Notes: generated from the letters alone by a model not told the origin. A stretch of DNA of 64,000 bases from CAYSJU01 sp964431495 (GCA_964431495.1 CAYSJU010000007.1:15264-79263), one strand, 5' to 3'; positions 32,199-41,862 are shown, counted from the stretch's first letter. Translations and numbers: made by a program.

Positions 32199-32744
32199 AT
32201 GTTGCGGGCAATAATTATTATTATGCTGGCGGGGATGATGGTTCTGCATTGCGCCAGCGGGATAGCGCAGGGAGTGGGAAAAGAGGAAATGATCACGAGG
32301 CCGGATAAAGGAACAGAGATCGCCGTGATGCAAGTTCTGGACGATTATAGTCAAGCCTTTGAAGCAAGAGACGCGGACGCCGTGCTGGCGCTTTACGCGT
32401 CGGATCCCAGCCCGGTTGTTATAGGCACGGGAGAAGATGAGAAGCGCATTGGAAAGAAAGAATTGAAGGCCCAGATCGAACGTGACTTTGCTCAAACAGG
32501 AACTATGGTCTGGGAGTGGGGCTGGCACCGTGTTTCAATGGCAGGTCCGGTGGCACTGGTAGCGGCCGACTTCGTGGCGCGCGCGATTATTGATAAAGAA
32601 GACAAGGTTTATCCGGGGAGACTTACTGCCGCGCTGGAGAAGCAGGGAGACAAGTGGCTGATCGTGCAGTGGCACGCGTCCATGCCAGCGGGCGGACAGG
32701 CCCCGGGCGAGTCTTTTCCGAGAAAGGGAAAGGGACGATACTGA
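32199..32744 (+). CDS. Exported NTF2-like (SnoaL/DUF4440-type) protein
   Basis: The 181-residue product starts MLRAIIIIMLAGMMVLHCAS, a signal sequence with a possible lipobox (VLHC). The mature part matches the NTF2-like fold pattern: VMQVLDDYSQAFEARDADAVLALYASD, then VIGTGEDEKRIGKKELKAQIERDF, and a C-terminal WLIVQWHASM strand. Such domains serve as ligand-binding or structural units, so function is open. I prefer ATG 32199 with GGCGGG upstream over a TTG 30 bases earlier. Confidence 0.75.
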   Translation: MLRAIIIIMLAGMMVLHCASGIAQGVGKEEMITRPDKGTEIAVMQVLDDYSQAFEARDADAVLALYASDPSPVVIGTGEDEKRIGKKELKAQIERDFAQTGTMVWEWGWHRVSMAGPVALVAADFVARAIIDKEDKVYPGRLTAALEKQGDKWLIVQWHASMPAGGQAPGESFPRKGKGRY

Positions 32745-32844
32745 GCGGGATAAGGCAGGATGAGCCGAAAAAAGGCTTAGACCGAAAGATCCGATCAGAT
32801 ACCCTCATTATCAACATCGAACGGCCCGGAATTAAAGGGGGAGG

Positions 32845-33402
32845 ATGTACAATACAATAAGAAATCTTGATATAGAGGGCTTCCGGCTGATAAACCAGGG
32901 GTGCAGTAATCCTGTTCTGGATCTTCTGATGCCATGGGTGACCAGGTTTGGAAGCGGCTGGCTCTACTTTTTCGTGGGGGTAGCGCTGGTCCTGTTCCTG
33001 AGAAAAAAGAAGAAGATAATCGGTTTTCTTCTCCTGGCCGGAGTAAGTGCCAGTTATTATTTTGTCGCCATTCTGAAGGATCTGATAGCAAGACCCCGGC
33101 CTTCTCTTGTATTGGAGAACGTCAATACGCTTATTACGGCAAAGCATTTTACGTTCCCTTCAGGACATACTTCCATGGTTTTTATGGCGGCATTTATAAT
33201 TGCAGCTTATTTCAAATGGGGTTTTTTATTATATCCGGTCGCCATAGCAGTGGCTTTTTCAAGAGTTTATATTGGTGTTCATTACCCTTCGGATGTTATT
33301 GTGGGGGGAATTATTGGCTTGTTCCTCGGGTATGTGATAATTAAGGTCGCAAAAACCGCGGGGATTTTCCCGGAGGATGCCATCCAACCGAACACTATAT
33401 AA
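32845..33402 (+). CDS. PAP2-family membrane phosphatase
   Basis: The 185-residue protein has about five membrane helices and the full three-part phosphatase signature: K78-x6-R85-P86 (KDLIARPRP), P105-S-G-H108 and S139-R140-x5-H146-x3-D150 (SRVYIGVHYPSD). PAP2 enzymes of this size dephosphorylate undecaprenyl pyrophosphate or phosphatidylglycerol phosphate at the outer face of the inner membrane. The substrate cannot be read from the sequence. GGGGGAGG lies close upstream of the ATG. Confidence 0.92.
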   Translation: MYNTIRNLDIEGFRLINQGCSNPVLDLLMPWVTRFGSGWLYFFVGVALVLFLRKKKKIIGFLLLAGVSASYYFVAILKDLIARPRPSLVLENVNTLITAKHFTFPSGHTSMVFMAAFIIAAYFKWGFLLYPVAIAVAFSRVYIGVHYPSDVIVGGIIGLFLGYVIIKVAKTAGIFPEDAIQPNTI

Positions 33403-33468
33403 CATAAGCAGATACATCCAATCAAAATCCTCATCATCCCCGAAAACCCGGCAAAAACAGCATTTAAT

Positions 33469-33497
33469 TTGACTTAACATATTTTGTTTGATATAAT
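33469..33497 (+). promoter_or_regulatory. Promoter of the 996-residue exported protein
   Basis: TTGACT (33469-33474), 17 bases, TATAAT (33492-33497). The ATG lies 31 bases after the -10, with AGGAG between. Confidence 0.75.
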
Positions 33498-33527
33498 TAG
33501 GCAAACCAAAATCTTGACAGGAGAATA

Positions 33528-36518
33528 ATGTTCAGCCGCAAAAACATACACAACATTAAATTCATATTTATAGTGATACTCTGCCTGTTTCTTTTTACTG
33601 ATATCATTTATGGGCTCGCGCCTTCATCAAGGTTCAACCCCATTTGCGAAGTAGTAAGACATGAGGACGGCTCGCATGAGATCGTTGTGGATGAAGAAGG
33701 GCAAAGGTTCCAGGATGAAGAAACCGTAAGAAGCGTGCGCGCCGGAGAAACTCTCGGGAGATCCTTCCGCAACAGGGTCGCTTTCCGCGATATAAGCATG
33801 ATCATAGGCCAGTGTCTCCATCTCGGTATATCAGAAGAAACGCTTATCCAGGATATCAAGAGCCATGTGAACAAAGCCGAGCTTGCCATGAGCAAATACT
33901 ATGATGACGCGCTTCTGGCAGGCTATGAGATCGATGAGCTTCATTATGACGAAGAAGAGAGAGCATATTGCCTGCCGGTATATAGAGAGGGGTTCAGAGT
34001 TTTTCACTATAAATACTACATTGATAAAAGGCCTGATAAAGAGCCGGACATGACTCTTCCTCTTGGGGACGGGACAGAAGTTTATGTAAGGGCAGAGCCT
34101 GTTGAGAGCAAGGACCTTGCCTCAAGGACCACTCTCTACAGATTGTTCACAAAGCCATTATTCACAATTACAGATAGAGTCCTTCCCGAACCCCAAAAAG
34201 TGTCTGATCTTAAACCGGAGAAGGATGTTTCGAAAAATCTCCGTTTTGATAAGCGTGTAGAAGTTTTTCAGGGAGAAGTAGCCATTGTCGAGCTGGAGGA
34301 CGGGGAAGAGCTTATGACAGAAAACTTGCAGGTCTGTTCGGCTTTTCTCGGCAGGGGGAAAAGGAAGGATGGCCGGAATGTTTACGTTTTAGCCCATCTG
34401 GTAGACCTTAAAAAGGAAGAACAGATGGAACTTCTCACACAGACCCTGAGGGAACAGTCACTGAGAGAAATAGAAATATATGTTAACGGTCCTGCCAAGA
34501 ATGAAGAATTCTTTCAGGTAAGATTGGCGAAATTAAAAACCGAGTTGCCCGGGACGAAGATAATTTTAGATAAGGACAGAAACGCATGGCGAAGTGTTGT
34601 CTCCCAAACTCCCGGAAGGGCGACCCTTAAAATGAAAAATTTTATTTACGAGCACCGGTATGATAAGGAGAAGAGTAAGGAAAAGATAGCACACTGGTGG
34701 AGAAGCGCCAGGGGACGCAGCGCGGATATAAAAGAGACACTCGGCTATGGGCCGGATGCTCCGGATCCTTCGATAGAGACATCCATCCATTCAGATTCAT
34801 ACGGTTACCATGATATTATAAGAACGGCAAAAGCCATTTATCAACAAGGAGAAGTAGGACAAAGATTCAGATATTTACTTAGAGAGATAATTGCCGGAAG
34901 AGCGGTAATTCAGCCTCCGGGACAAGCTATAATGCGCGATCTGAACAAAGAAGAAGACAGAATAGCCGGGTTCTTTAAAGAAGTGCTTGAACCGCATTAT
35001 GGTAAACCCTGGTATGGAGAAGGGGCGCCGGACATTTCTTCACTTATCCTTCTTGATTACATTTATTTTTTGGCTGATCTGAGCGTAGAACATTGTCAGA
35101 CAGGCAGTGATCCTTACATAGGGATGAATATGGACAGAGTAAAAGCAGGAAGAGAATACCTTCAGGACAGATGGGATGCGATCAAAGCTGACGATACGGA
35201 AGTCGAGACCCTGGAACATATGCTGAAAGACATCCTTTACGGGAATAAATATGAAGGTGCGATGGATGTTACAGAAAAGGAGTTACGCATTATCTCTGAC
35301 CATAGAAGACAACTGGCCAAGCTCATATTATCTGTCGGGCCTGAAGGTATTCTTGATCTGTTTGTCGATAATGTCGGTCCGGAATTAGCGGCAAATTTGA
35401 GACTGGTAGATTGCCTTGTCAGGGACAAGAAGGTCAGAAAGGTAAGGATCCATATAAAACCCGCGCCGTTCGTCATAAGCGATGTATGGGGGACAGAGGA
35501 CGATCCGATGCAGCCTTATATTGCCGCGACGTTAGAAAATTTCAGGAAATTCGGAGGTAAAGAACTTGAACAGATGGCCGATAGGCTGGAAGGATTTATC
35601 AGTGATAAAAAAGTGGAACTGAAGAGGGATGAATTTTTGACATATAAAGCCGATTTCATGGAAGCCGCGGAAGAACTGAATGAGACTTTAAGCGATTCAA
35701 GCTGCGCTATATTCATCGGCGAATACCTGTACAGGAAGCTTCTGGGGCACCGCAGATGGCCGCATACAGAAGACCCGAACGTCTTAGATTATATACTGAA
35801 TTATATAAAAGTCCCGGTCGGGATAATAAGGATGGTCAAGTCTGATATCAAGCTGGGTATTCCCGCTGACACGCCCGCAGACGGGACCATTGGAACGGTC
35901 CAGGTCAAGCTGGTCAATAAAGAATACGTGTACCCGACCCCGGGAACAGAAGAACGACACGCGAAGAATTTCTCGGACAGGGTTAAATGTATCCAGGCAA
36001 AGGAAGATGACCGCCCGGTTATCCTTGCGCTCGGCACGGGCTGGATAAAAGGATACGAAAAGGGCAGGTATCTTCAATATGATGCGCTTAATCCTCTTAT
36101 TACATCTATACGGGAGTTCTGCAAGGAAAAGGGCATAACCTTTGTTGACAGGGACGACGCTGAGTTACTGGATGCCATTGAAAAGGCAAAGGACGGAAGA
36201 ACGAACGCCAGGGTCATAGTGTTAGCGGGCCAGGAAACCGTTGAATCCCCTGAATTCAAGGCCCTCAGGGAAGACATGAACAATTTCCTCGTGGGGGTCA
36301 ATAATGAAGAGCTGACGGTTGACAGCTACATGCGGCTTATGGAAATGATGACACTGACACTGAATCTCGCGTTTGACCGGGAGGTCGACCTTGACAACCC
36401 GAATATCATTATAAGGAAACATAACAAATTCCCTAATATCTATATATTTATCCCCAAAGCGGAACCCATGGATTACGAAATCCTGAAAGAGATCTACAAA
36501 ATACAGACCTTCGCGTAA
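33528..36518 (+). CDS. Exported multidomain protein with ARMT1/DUF89-like phosphatase domain
   Basis: The 996-residue protein begins with a basic stretch and a membrane segment (FIFIVILCLFLFTDIIYGLA), then APSSRF, a start seen in other large Omnitrophota-type proteins by my recollection. Residues about 60-400 match no family I know. Residues about 400-800 resemble the DUF89/ARMT1 metal-dependent phosphatases: VDNVGPELAANLRLVDCLV (about 611), IHIKPAPFVISDVW (about 643) and the pattern IFIGEYLYRKLLGHRRWP (about 730) keep the Asp-Asn and Asp metal ligands and the RKLLGDRRW block. Residues about 830-996 are a further unknown domain. Known DUF89 enzymes are cytosolic, so export is odd. Confidence 0.75.
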   Translation: MFSRKNIHNIKFIFIVILCLFLFTDIIYGLAPSSRFNPICEVVRHEDGSHEIVVDEEGQRFQDEETVRSVRAGETLGRSFRNRVAFRDISMIIGQCLHLGISEETLIQDIKSHVNKAELAMSKYYDDALLAGYEIDELHYDEEERAYCLPVYREGFRVFHYKYYIDKRPDKEPDMTLPLGDGTEVYVRAEPVESKDLASRTTLYRLFTKPLFTITDRVLPEPQKVSDLKPEKDVSKNLRFDKRVEVFQGEVAIVELEDGEELMTENLQVCSAFLGRGKRKDGRNVYVLAHLVDLKKEEQMELLTQTLREQSLREIEIYVNGPAKNEEFFQVRLAKLKTELPGTKIILDKDRNAWRSVVSQTPGRATLKMKNFIYEHRYDKEKSKEKIAHWWRSARGRSADIKETLGYGPDAPDPSIETSIHSDSYGYHDIIRTAKAIYQQGEVGQRFRYLLREIIAGRAVIQPPGQAIMRDLNKEEDRIAGFFKEVLEPHYGKPWYGEGAPDISSLILLDYIYFLADLSVEHCQTGSDPYIGMNMDRVKAGREYLQDRWDAIKADDTEVETLEHMLKDILYGNKYEGAMDVTEKELRIISDHRRQLAKLILSVGPEGILDLFVDNVGPELAANLRLVDCLVRDKKVRKVRIHIKPAPFVISDVWGTEDDPMQPYIAATLENFRKFGGKELEQMADRLEGFISDKKVELKRDEFLTYKADFMEAAEELNETLSDSSCAIFIGEYLYRKLLGHRRWPHTEDPNVLDYILNYIKVPVGIIRMVKSDIKLGIPADTPADGTIGTVQVKLVNKEYVYPTPGTEERHAKNFSDRVKCIQAKEDDRPVILALGTGWIKGYEKGRYLQYDALNPLITSIREFCKEKGITFVDRDDAELLDAIEKAKDGRTNARVIVLAGQETVESPEFKALREDMNNFLVGVNNEELTVDSYMRLMEMMTLTLNLAFDREVDLDNPNIIIRKHNKFPNIYIFIPKAEPMDYEILKEIYKIQTFA

Positions 36519-36626
36519 TTTTCGCCCCGCTCTTATATCATTGACAATGCTTTCAATGAAAGGCATAATAAAGCAGCATTTCATATGACCACGAGGGGAA
36601 ATATACCCTAACGATAAGGAATATAA

Positions 36627-37655
36627 ATGGCCAAGACAAAGGTCGTTGCGACATTAGGGCCTGCCAGCAGCAGTTATGCCATGATACGCAAGATGGTAAC
36701 GGCGGGATTGGATGTTGCCCGTCTCAATTTTTCTCACGGCTCGCACAGGGAACATCTGCACAGGATGGAGCAGATAAGAACGATCAACAAGAAACACAAA
36801 AAACGCGTGCGGATCATGCAGGACCTGGAGGGCTTCCGCATAAGGGTCTGTGAGCTCAAAAAAGGCAAGAAGGTCCTCCAAAATGGTAAGACCGTCTGGC
36901 TTACCGCAGGTTCGGATACAGGCGATCCGCGAGTAATCCCGTTTGATTATGAGGGCGATCTGACGGGGATAGGCGCGGGGCAGAAGGTATACATAGACGA
37001 TGGGAACATAATCCTTGAAGCAAAAAGTTCCACAAAGAAAAAAGTAAAGGCCGAAGTGATCGAGGGCGGTATCCTGAAGGAGAGAAAAGGCGTGAACATG
37101 CCGGGGGTCCGTATCCCGTTCGGGGGGGTCACGGAAAAGGATAAAGACGACCTGGAATTCGGGATAAAGCACAAAGTGGATTTTGTTTCCCAGTCCTTTG
37201 TGCGCACTAGAAAAGACATTGACATTATAAAGAAACACTTAAGATCGACGCTGCCCCGGTGCCGTGTTGTGGCTAAGATAGAAAGCCGCGAGGCCATAAA
37301 GAATATAGACTCGATAATCGAGGCTTCCGACGGCATAATGGTGGCAAGAGGAGATATGGGAGTCGCCGTTCCTATATATATGATCCCTATCATACAGAAG
37401 ATGATCATCAAAAAATGCAACCGGGCGAAAAAATTCGTGATCACCGCGACACAGATGCTCGAGCACATGACGGAACACAGGCGGCCCACGCGTGCGGAAG
37501 TCACGGATGTGGCTAATGCCGTGCTGGACGGGACCGATTACGTGATGCTCTCGGAGGAATCCGCGTCCGGCCTTTATCCCGCGGAGTCCGTAAGGATGAT
37601 GCAGAAGATAATCGATTATACCGAAGCGCACAGGAACCTCTTCGGGGTCAGGTAA
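36627..37655 (+). CDS. Pyruvate kinase-like protein lacking the C-terminal domain
   Basis: The 342-residue protein covers the barrel and B domain of pyruvate kinase but stops where the allosteric C-terminal domain would start (usual length about 470-590). NFSHGSH, AKIESREAI (Lys and metal-binding Glu), MVARGDMGV (metal-binding Asp) and ATQMLEHM are kept. The usual DxxGPxIR reads DLEGFRIR, and MLSGETA reads MLSEESA. It is thus a divergent, minimal form. The next gene starts 16 bases later, leaving no room for a lost C-terminus. It may be active without allosteric control, or have another phosphoenolpyruvate-linked role. Confidence 0.85.
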   Translation: MAKTKVVATLGPASSSYAMIRKMVTAGLDVARLNFSHGSHREHLHRMEQIRTINKKHKKRVRIMQDLEGFRIRVCELKKGKKVLQNGKTVWLTAGSDTGDPRVIPFDYEGDLTGIGAGQKVYIDDGNIILEAKSSTKKKVKAEVIEGGILKERKGVNMPGVRIPFGGVTEKDKDDLEFGIKHKVDFVSQSFVRTRKDIDIIKKHLRSTLPRCRVVAKIESREAIKNIDSIIEASDGIMVARGDMGVAVPIYMIPIIQKMIIKKCNRAKKFVITATQMLEHMTEHRRPTRAEVTDVANAVLDGTDYVMLSEESASGLYPAESVRMMQKIIDYTEAHRNLFGVR

Positions 37656-37671
37656 GAGAAAGGCAGGTCCT

Positions 37672-38343
37672 ATGGCTGTAGTATTTTTTGTGATAAAGAT
37701 GTTCTTATATGCGTTATGCCTTCTTATCCTTCTTGCGGTCGGGGCGCTTCTGCGGCTGATGGTCTCGCGCCGGAAATATGAGCAGAAAGAAATAGATATG
37801 GGCAGATTAAGAAAAGGCGACGTGATATTGACGGGGACAAATAAGAACATAACCGCATTTCAGATAAAAATATCCAATATCCTCACCAACGGGATAGACA
37901 GTAAATACTGGACGCACGCGGCACTGCATATCGGAGGCGGCAAGCTCATAGAGGCGGAGCCGAAGGGGATCGTCTATAATTCGGTAGGGAAGTATTTGAA
38001 AAAAGGAGAGGTGGTCAAGGTATACCGTAACCGATACATAGGGGACGAAGGAATATTGGATAAGGTAATAGACTTTTGTGAAGAAGCAAAAAAGGAAAAG
38101 TTCAGCTACGGCTGGATAGGGCTGATTTTTTATGTGCTGGCAACTTTCCTGCCGGTAAGCGTCAATTTTATTTTTGACAATAAGCTGATAGATAAGCTGT
38201 GCAATCTGGATCAGGCGTATTTCTGTTCAGAACTCATAGCGGACGCATATAAAGAAGCGGGGTATAAGATCACGCCGTTTGACAGCTGGCGTATAAAACC
38301 TTCCGATTTCATAAAGAGTCCTTTTTTCAAGGAGATCTATTGA
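37672..38343 (+). CDS. YiiX-like permuted NlpC/P60 papain-fold hydrolase
   Basis: The 223-residue protein has an N-terminal membrane helix (VIKMFLYALCLLILLAVGAL) and the permuted papain-like fold of the YiiX/YaeF family. RKGDVILTG starts the domain; His82 in WTHAALHIGGG and Cys185 in YFCSELIADAYKEAGY are the expected catalytic pair, with Glu94 in LIEAEP. These enzymes are thought to cut amide bonds in peptides or lipids in the envelope. Substrate unknown. It stands 16 bases after the pyruvate kinase-like gene. Confidence 0.88.
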   Translation: MAVVFFVIKMFLYALCLLILLAVGALLRLMVSRRKYEQKEIDMGRLRKGDVILTGTNKNITAFQIKISNILTNGIDSKYWTHAALHIGGGKLIEAEPKGIVYNSVGKYLKKGEVVKVYRNRYIGDEGILDKVIDFCEEAKKEKFSYGWIGLIFYVLATFLPVSVNFIFDNKLIDKLCNLDQAYFCSELIADAYKEAGYKITPFDSWRIKPSDFIKSPFFKEIY

Positions 38344-38383
38344 ATCGGAAGAGCAACTGTTAACGAAGAAAGGGAGGAAAAAC

Positions 38384-38620
38384 ATGCCGTATGACAGTAG
38401 TCTGGATGAATGTTTGTTCGCGAAAACACTGGAGAGCGACACGGATCGGTTGACCGTTAGCGTTTATTCCTACAACAAAGGGCAGAAAAAACTGCAGATC
38501 ACAAGAGAAAACCGTAACAGGGAGGGTGAACTCAGGTTTGCCAAGCTGGGAAGGATGACCAAAGAGGAAGTAGAAGCGGTTCTTCCATTGATGCAGGATG
38601 CAATAAAAGCCATGGATTAA
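38384..38620 (+). CDS. Small conserved-looking protein, 78 residues
   Basis: GGGAGGAAAAAC precedes the ATG, and the frame is closed 21 bases before rmuC. The product is soluble with a beta-rich N-terminal half (LTVSVYSYNKGQKKLQITRE) and a C-terminal helix (MTKEEVEAVLPLMQDAIKAM). I cannot assign a family. Gene spacing suggests co-transcription with rmuC. Confidence 0.7.
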   Translation: MPYDSSLDECLFAKTLESDTDRLTVSVYSYNKGQKKLQITRENRNREGELRFAKLGRMTKEEVEAVLPLMQDAIKAMD

Positions 38621-38641
38621 GTTTCCGGGGAAAGGAGCAGC

Positions 38642-39892
38642 ATGGACCCCATGATACTTTTGGTCGGTATTCTGTTATTTCTGCTCGGAGCGGGCATTGG
38701 CTGGGCCGCGTCCCGCCTGCGCGTCGAGGCCCTGCAGCGCGAGAAAGCTGTCGCGGAGACCAAAGCGGAAGAGGCCAATAAAAGAATAGAAGAACAGAAA
38801 AAGGTCCTTGAAGAGGCCAGGGAAAAGATGACCATGACTTTTCAGGCCCTTTCAGGCGAGTCCTTAAAGAGCAATAACAGGGCTTTCCTGGAGCTTGCGA
38901 GGGAAAGCCTCGAGGTCATCCTGAAAGAAGCCAAGGGAGAGATAGACAAAAAAGAAGAATCCATCCGGACCGTGGTCAAGCCACTGGAAGACGCCCTGAA
39001 AAGATATGAGCTGCAGATAGGGGAACTGGAGAAAAACAGGGCCGAAGCGTATGGCAGCCTTGGAAGGCAGATACACTCTTTGATGGAAGCCCAGCAATCC
39101 CTCCGGAAAGAGACCGGTAATCTTGTGACAGCTCTCCGGAGGCCGGAAGTAAGGGGCCGGTGGGGAGAGGTCACGCTTAAGCGGGTCGCGGAGCTCGCGG
39201 GAATGACGGCTCACTGCGATTATACCGAGCAGGTATCTGTTGAGACCGAAGAAGGCAGGTTCAGGCCCGATATGATGGTGTACCTGTCGGCGGGCAGGGA
39301 AATAGTCGTGGACAGCAAGGTATCGCTTGACGCATACCTTGACGCCGTATCCGCGGACACTGAGGAAAAAAGAAAAGAATTCATGAACAAGCACGCCCAG
39401 CAGGTAAGGAAGCACATGAAGTCCCTTTCAAGTAAAGCTTACTGGGCCCAGTTCCAGAAAGCCCCCGAGTTTGTCGTGATGTTTATCCCGGGAGAAGCGT
39501 TTTTAAGCGCCGCTGTTGAGAACGATTCCGCGCTCATCGAGGACGGGATGGAAGCCAGGGTGATAATAGCGACTCCCACCACTTTGATAGCTCTCTTGCG
39601 GGCCATTGCCTATGGCTGGAGACAGGAACAAATAACCAAGAACGCCCAGGAAATAGCGACCCTGGGGAAAGAACTGTACGACAGGTTCCAGCCTTTTTTA
39701 GACCATGTCAACAAGACCGGCGGGTCCCTGTCCCAGGCCGTCGAAGCTTTCAACAGGATGGTCAGGTCCCTGGAAGGCAGGGTCATAGTAAGCGTCAAGA
39801 AATTTCAGGAGCTGGGAGCCGCAGGAGATAAAGAGATCTCGGAGATCAAACAGGTGGAACAGATCCCCGTGAAGGCGCGGGATCGCGAATAA
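38642..39892 (+). CDS. rmuC: RmuC-family protein
   Basis: RmuC limits rearrangements at inverted repeats, probably as a nuclease-fold protein. The 416 residues comprise an N-terminal membrane helix (MILLVGILLFLLGAGIGWAA), a coiled coil (about residues 22-145) and the RmuC domain with GRWGEVTLKRVAELAGM, RPDMMVYLSAGREIVVDSKVSLDAYL (quoted in parts) and ATPTTLIALLRAIAYGWRQE. Length and order are normal. It precedes hflK by 21 bases. Confidence 0.93.
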   Translation: MDPMILLVGILLFLLGAGIGWAASRLRVEALQREKAVAETKAEEANKRIEEQKKVLEEAREKMTMTFQALSGESLKSNNRAFLELARESLEVILKEAKGEIDKKEESIRTVVKPLEDALKRYELQIGELEKNRAEAYGSLGRQIHSLMEAQQSLRKETGNLVTALRRPEVRGRWGEVTLKRVAELAGMTAHCDYTEQVSVETEEGRFRPDMMVYLSAGREIVVDSKVSLDAYLDAVSADTEEKRKEFMNKHAQQVRKHMKSLSSKAYWAQFQKAPEFVVMFIPGEAFLSAAVENDSALIEDGMEARVIIATPTTLIALLRAIAYGWRQEQITKNAQEIATLGKELYDRFQPFLDHVNKTGGSLSQAVEAFNRMVRSLEGRVIVSVKKFQELGAAGDKEISEIKQVEQIPVKARDRE

Positions 39893-39913
39893 ATAGAGGA
39901 AAGGAGATATGCC

Positions 39914-40921
39914 ATGGATGAAAATTTCAGAACACCCGAAGACCTTTTCAAGGAAGGCAGCAAGAAAGTGAGCCAGGTGAGTAAAGACTTCGCCAAATAT
40001 GTACCGGCTATCATAATCATTATTTTTGTACTCGCCTCCCTGAAGACCCTGATATACTCTATCGGCCCTGACGAGGTCGGGATTATTCAGAGGTTCGGAA
40101 AATATGTCCGCACGGCAGGGCCGGGCCTGCATACAAAGATACCCTGGGGCATCGAGAAGGTCTCGCCGGTGAAGGTGAAAAAGATATTCAAGGAAGAGTT
40201 CGGTTTCAGGACAGTACGGGCTGGCGTGAGGACGCAGTATTCCGTGCAAAAGTATCATGAAGAATCCATAATGCTTACCGGCGACCTGAACATACTGGAT
40301 GTCAGGTGGATAGTGCAGTTCAAGGTAAAAGATCCCGTAAAGCTTCTGTTCGCGACAAGGCATCCCATAGACAATGTAAGGGATATGTCGGAAGTGGTGA
40401 TGAGCCGTCTTTGCGGGGATTACAGGGTGGATGAACTGCTCACGACAAAGAGAGAAGAGGTGGACCACGAAGCCCAGCTGGAATTACAGAAGCTGCTGGA
40501 TAAATATAACACGGGGATCAAGGTTGTCACCGTAAAACTCCTGGACGTAAATCCTCCTGACGAAGTAAAGCCGGCGTTTAACGAAGTGAACGAGGCCAAG
40601 CAGGAGAAGGAGCGCATGATAAACGAAGCCTGGGAAGAATACAACAAGATCATCCCCCGGGCAAAAGGTGAAGCGGAGCGGACCATCAGGCAGGCTGAGG
40701 GATACGCGCTTGACAGGGTCAACCGGGCCAAGGGAGAGGCAGAGAGGTTTTTAGTTACCTGGGAGGAGTATAGAAAGGCTCCGGATGTGACCAAAAAAAG
40801 GCTTTACCTTGAGACCATGACAGGAGTGATGTCCAAAGTGGATAAGAAATATATTATAGATCCCCAGCAGAAGTCCATATTGCCGCTGGTGAACCTCGAC
40901 AAGGAAGGAGGGGCAAGATAA
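39914..40921 (+). CDS. hflK: HflK, SPFH-domain membrane protease regulator
   Basis: HflK and HflC form a periplasmic cage around the FtsH protease. The 335-residue protein has one membrane helix (YVPAIIIIIFVLASLKTLIY) and the SPFH domain beginning GPDEVGIIQRFGKYVRTAGPG. A Glu/Ala-rich helical region (EVNEAKQEKERMINEAWEEY) follows, as in HflK. AGGAG precedes the ATG. It overlaps hflC by one base at the stop/start junction (TAATG). Confidence 0.93.
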   Translation: MDENFRTPEDLFKEGSKKVSQVSKDFAKYVPAIIIIIFVLASLKTLIYSIGPDEVGIIQRFGKYVRTAGPGLHTKIPWGIEKVSPVKVKKIFKEEFGFRTVRAGVRTQYSVQKYHEESIMLTGDLNILDVRWIVQFKVKDPVKLLFATRHPIDNVRDMSEVVMSRLCGDYRVDELLTTKREEVDHEAQLELQKLLDKYNTGIKVVTVKLLDVNPPDEVKPAFNEVNEAKQEKERMINEAWEEYNKIIPRAKGEAERTIRQAEGYALDRVNRAKGEAERFLVTWEEYRKAPDVTKKRLYLETMTGVMSKVDKKYIIDPQQKSILPLVNLDKEGGAR

Positions 40922-41862
40922 TGAAGACAGTTATTGGAATGATCGCGGCCCTCGTAATAATCGCGGCCCTGAGTTTTGTTACCGGTGCCGTTTATCTCGT
41001 TTCAGAGATCAACCAGGCGGTCATTACGCAGTTCGGTAAGCCTGTCGGGGATCCTGTTTCAAAGGCGGGGCTGCATTTTAAAGTGCCATTCATCCAGCAG
41101 GTCCATTATTTTGACAAGCGGCTCCTTGACTGGGACGGCGACCCGAACCAGATCCCCACCAGGGATAAAAAGTATATCTGGGTCGACTCGACCGCCAGGT
41201 GGAAGATCTCCGACGCCCTGAAGTTTCTCCAGTCCATGGGTAACGAACTAGGGGCGCACGGGAGGATCGATGATATTATCAATTCAGCCACCAGGGACGC
41301 TGTCACGAGTCACCTGCTGGTCGAAGTTACAAGGGATTCCAACCGTGTCCTTGATGAGAAGGAAGAGGAGGTAACGATCGGTTTCGCGGAAGAGGCGCTT
41401 GAGCACATCACGAACGGCAGGCAGGCGCTGGAAGGGCAGATACTGCAAAGGGCGCAGAAGCTCGCGCCGCAGTACGGTATTGAACTGGAGGACGTGCGCA
41501 TAAAGCACGTCAATTATGTCGAGAACGTGCGAAAGAAGGTCTATGAACGGATGATAGCGGAAAGGAAACGCGCTGCCGAAGAATACCGCTCGGAAGGAAG
41601 AGGTAAAAGCGCCGAGATCAAGGGAAAGATGGAAAAGCAGCTGAAATCCATCACTTCAGAGGCGTATAAAACAGCGCAGGGCTTAAGGGGAAAAGCGGAC
41701 GCCGAGGCCACCACGATATACGCCGGGGCGTATAACAATGACCCTGAATTTTACTCCTTTTTGAGGACGCTGGAGACCTACGATACCACTATAGGCGGCG
41801 GCACCACCATGATCATTACCACGGACAGCGACTATTTCCGGTACATTAAGAAGATCGATTGA
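40921..41862 (+). CDS. hflC: HflC, SPFH-domain membrane protease regulator
   Basis: The 313-residue partner of HflK has an N-terminal helix (VIGMIAALVIIAALSFVTGA) followed by YLVSEINQAVITQFGKPVG, the family start. HFKVPFIQQVHYFDKRLLDWD and RMIAERKRAAEEYRSEGRGK are characteristic of HflC. The end TTDSDYFRYIKKID also fits. Start shares a base with the hflK stop. Confidence 0.94.
   Translation: MKTVIGMIAALVIIAALSFVTGAVYLVSEINQAVITQFGKPVGDPVSKAGLHFKVPFIQQVHYFDKRLLDWDGDPNQIPTRDKKYIWVDSTARWKISDALKFLQSMGNELGAHGRIDDIINSATRDAVTSHLLVEVTRDSNRVLDEKEEEVTIGFAEEALEHITNGRQALEGQILQRAQKLAPQYGIELEDVRIKHVNYVENVRKKVYERMIAERKRAAEEYRSEGRGKSAEIKGKMEKQLKSITSEAYKTAQGLRGKADAEATTIYAGAYNNDPEFYSFLRTLETYDTTIGGGTTMIITTDSDYFRYIKKID

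Noticed and set aside
36627..37655. Pyruvate kinase pseudogene truncated by a frameshift
   Set aside because: No remnant of the C-terminal domain occurs in any frame of the 16-base gap, and the next gene starts at once; the frame ends cleanly.
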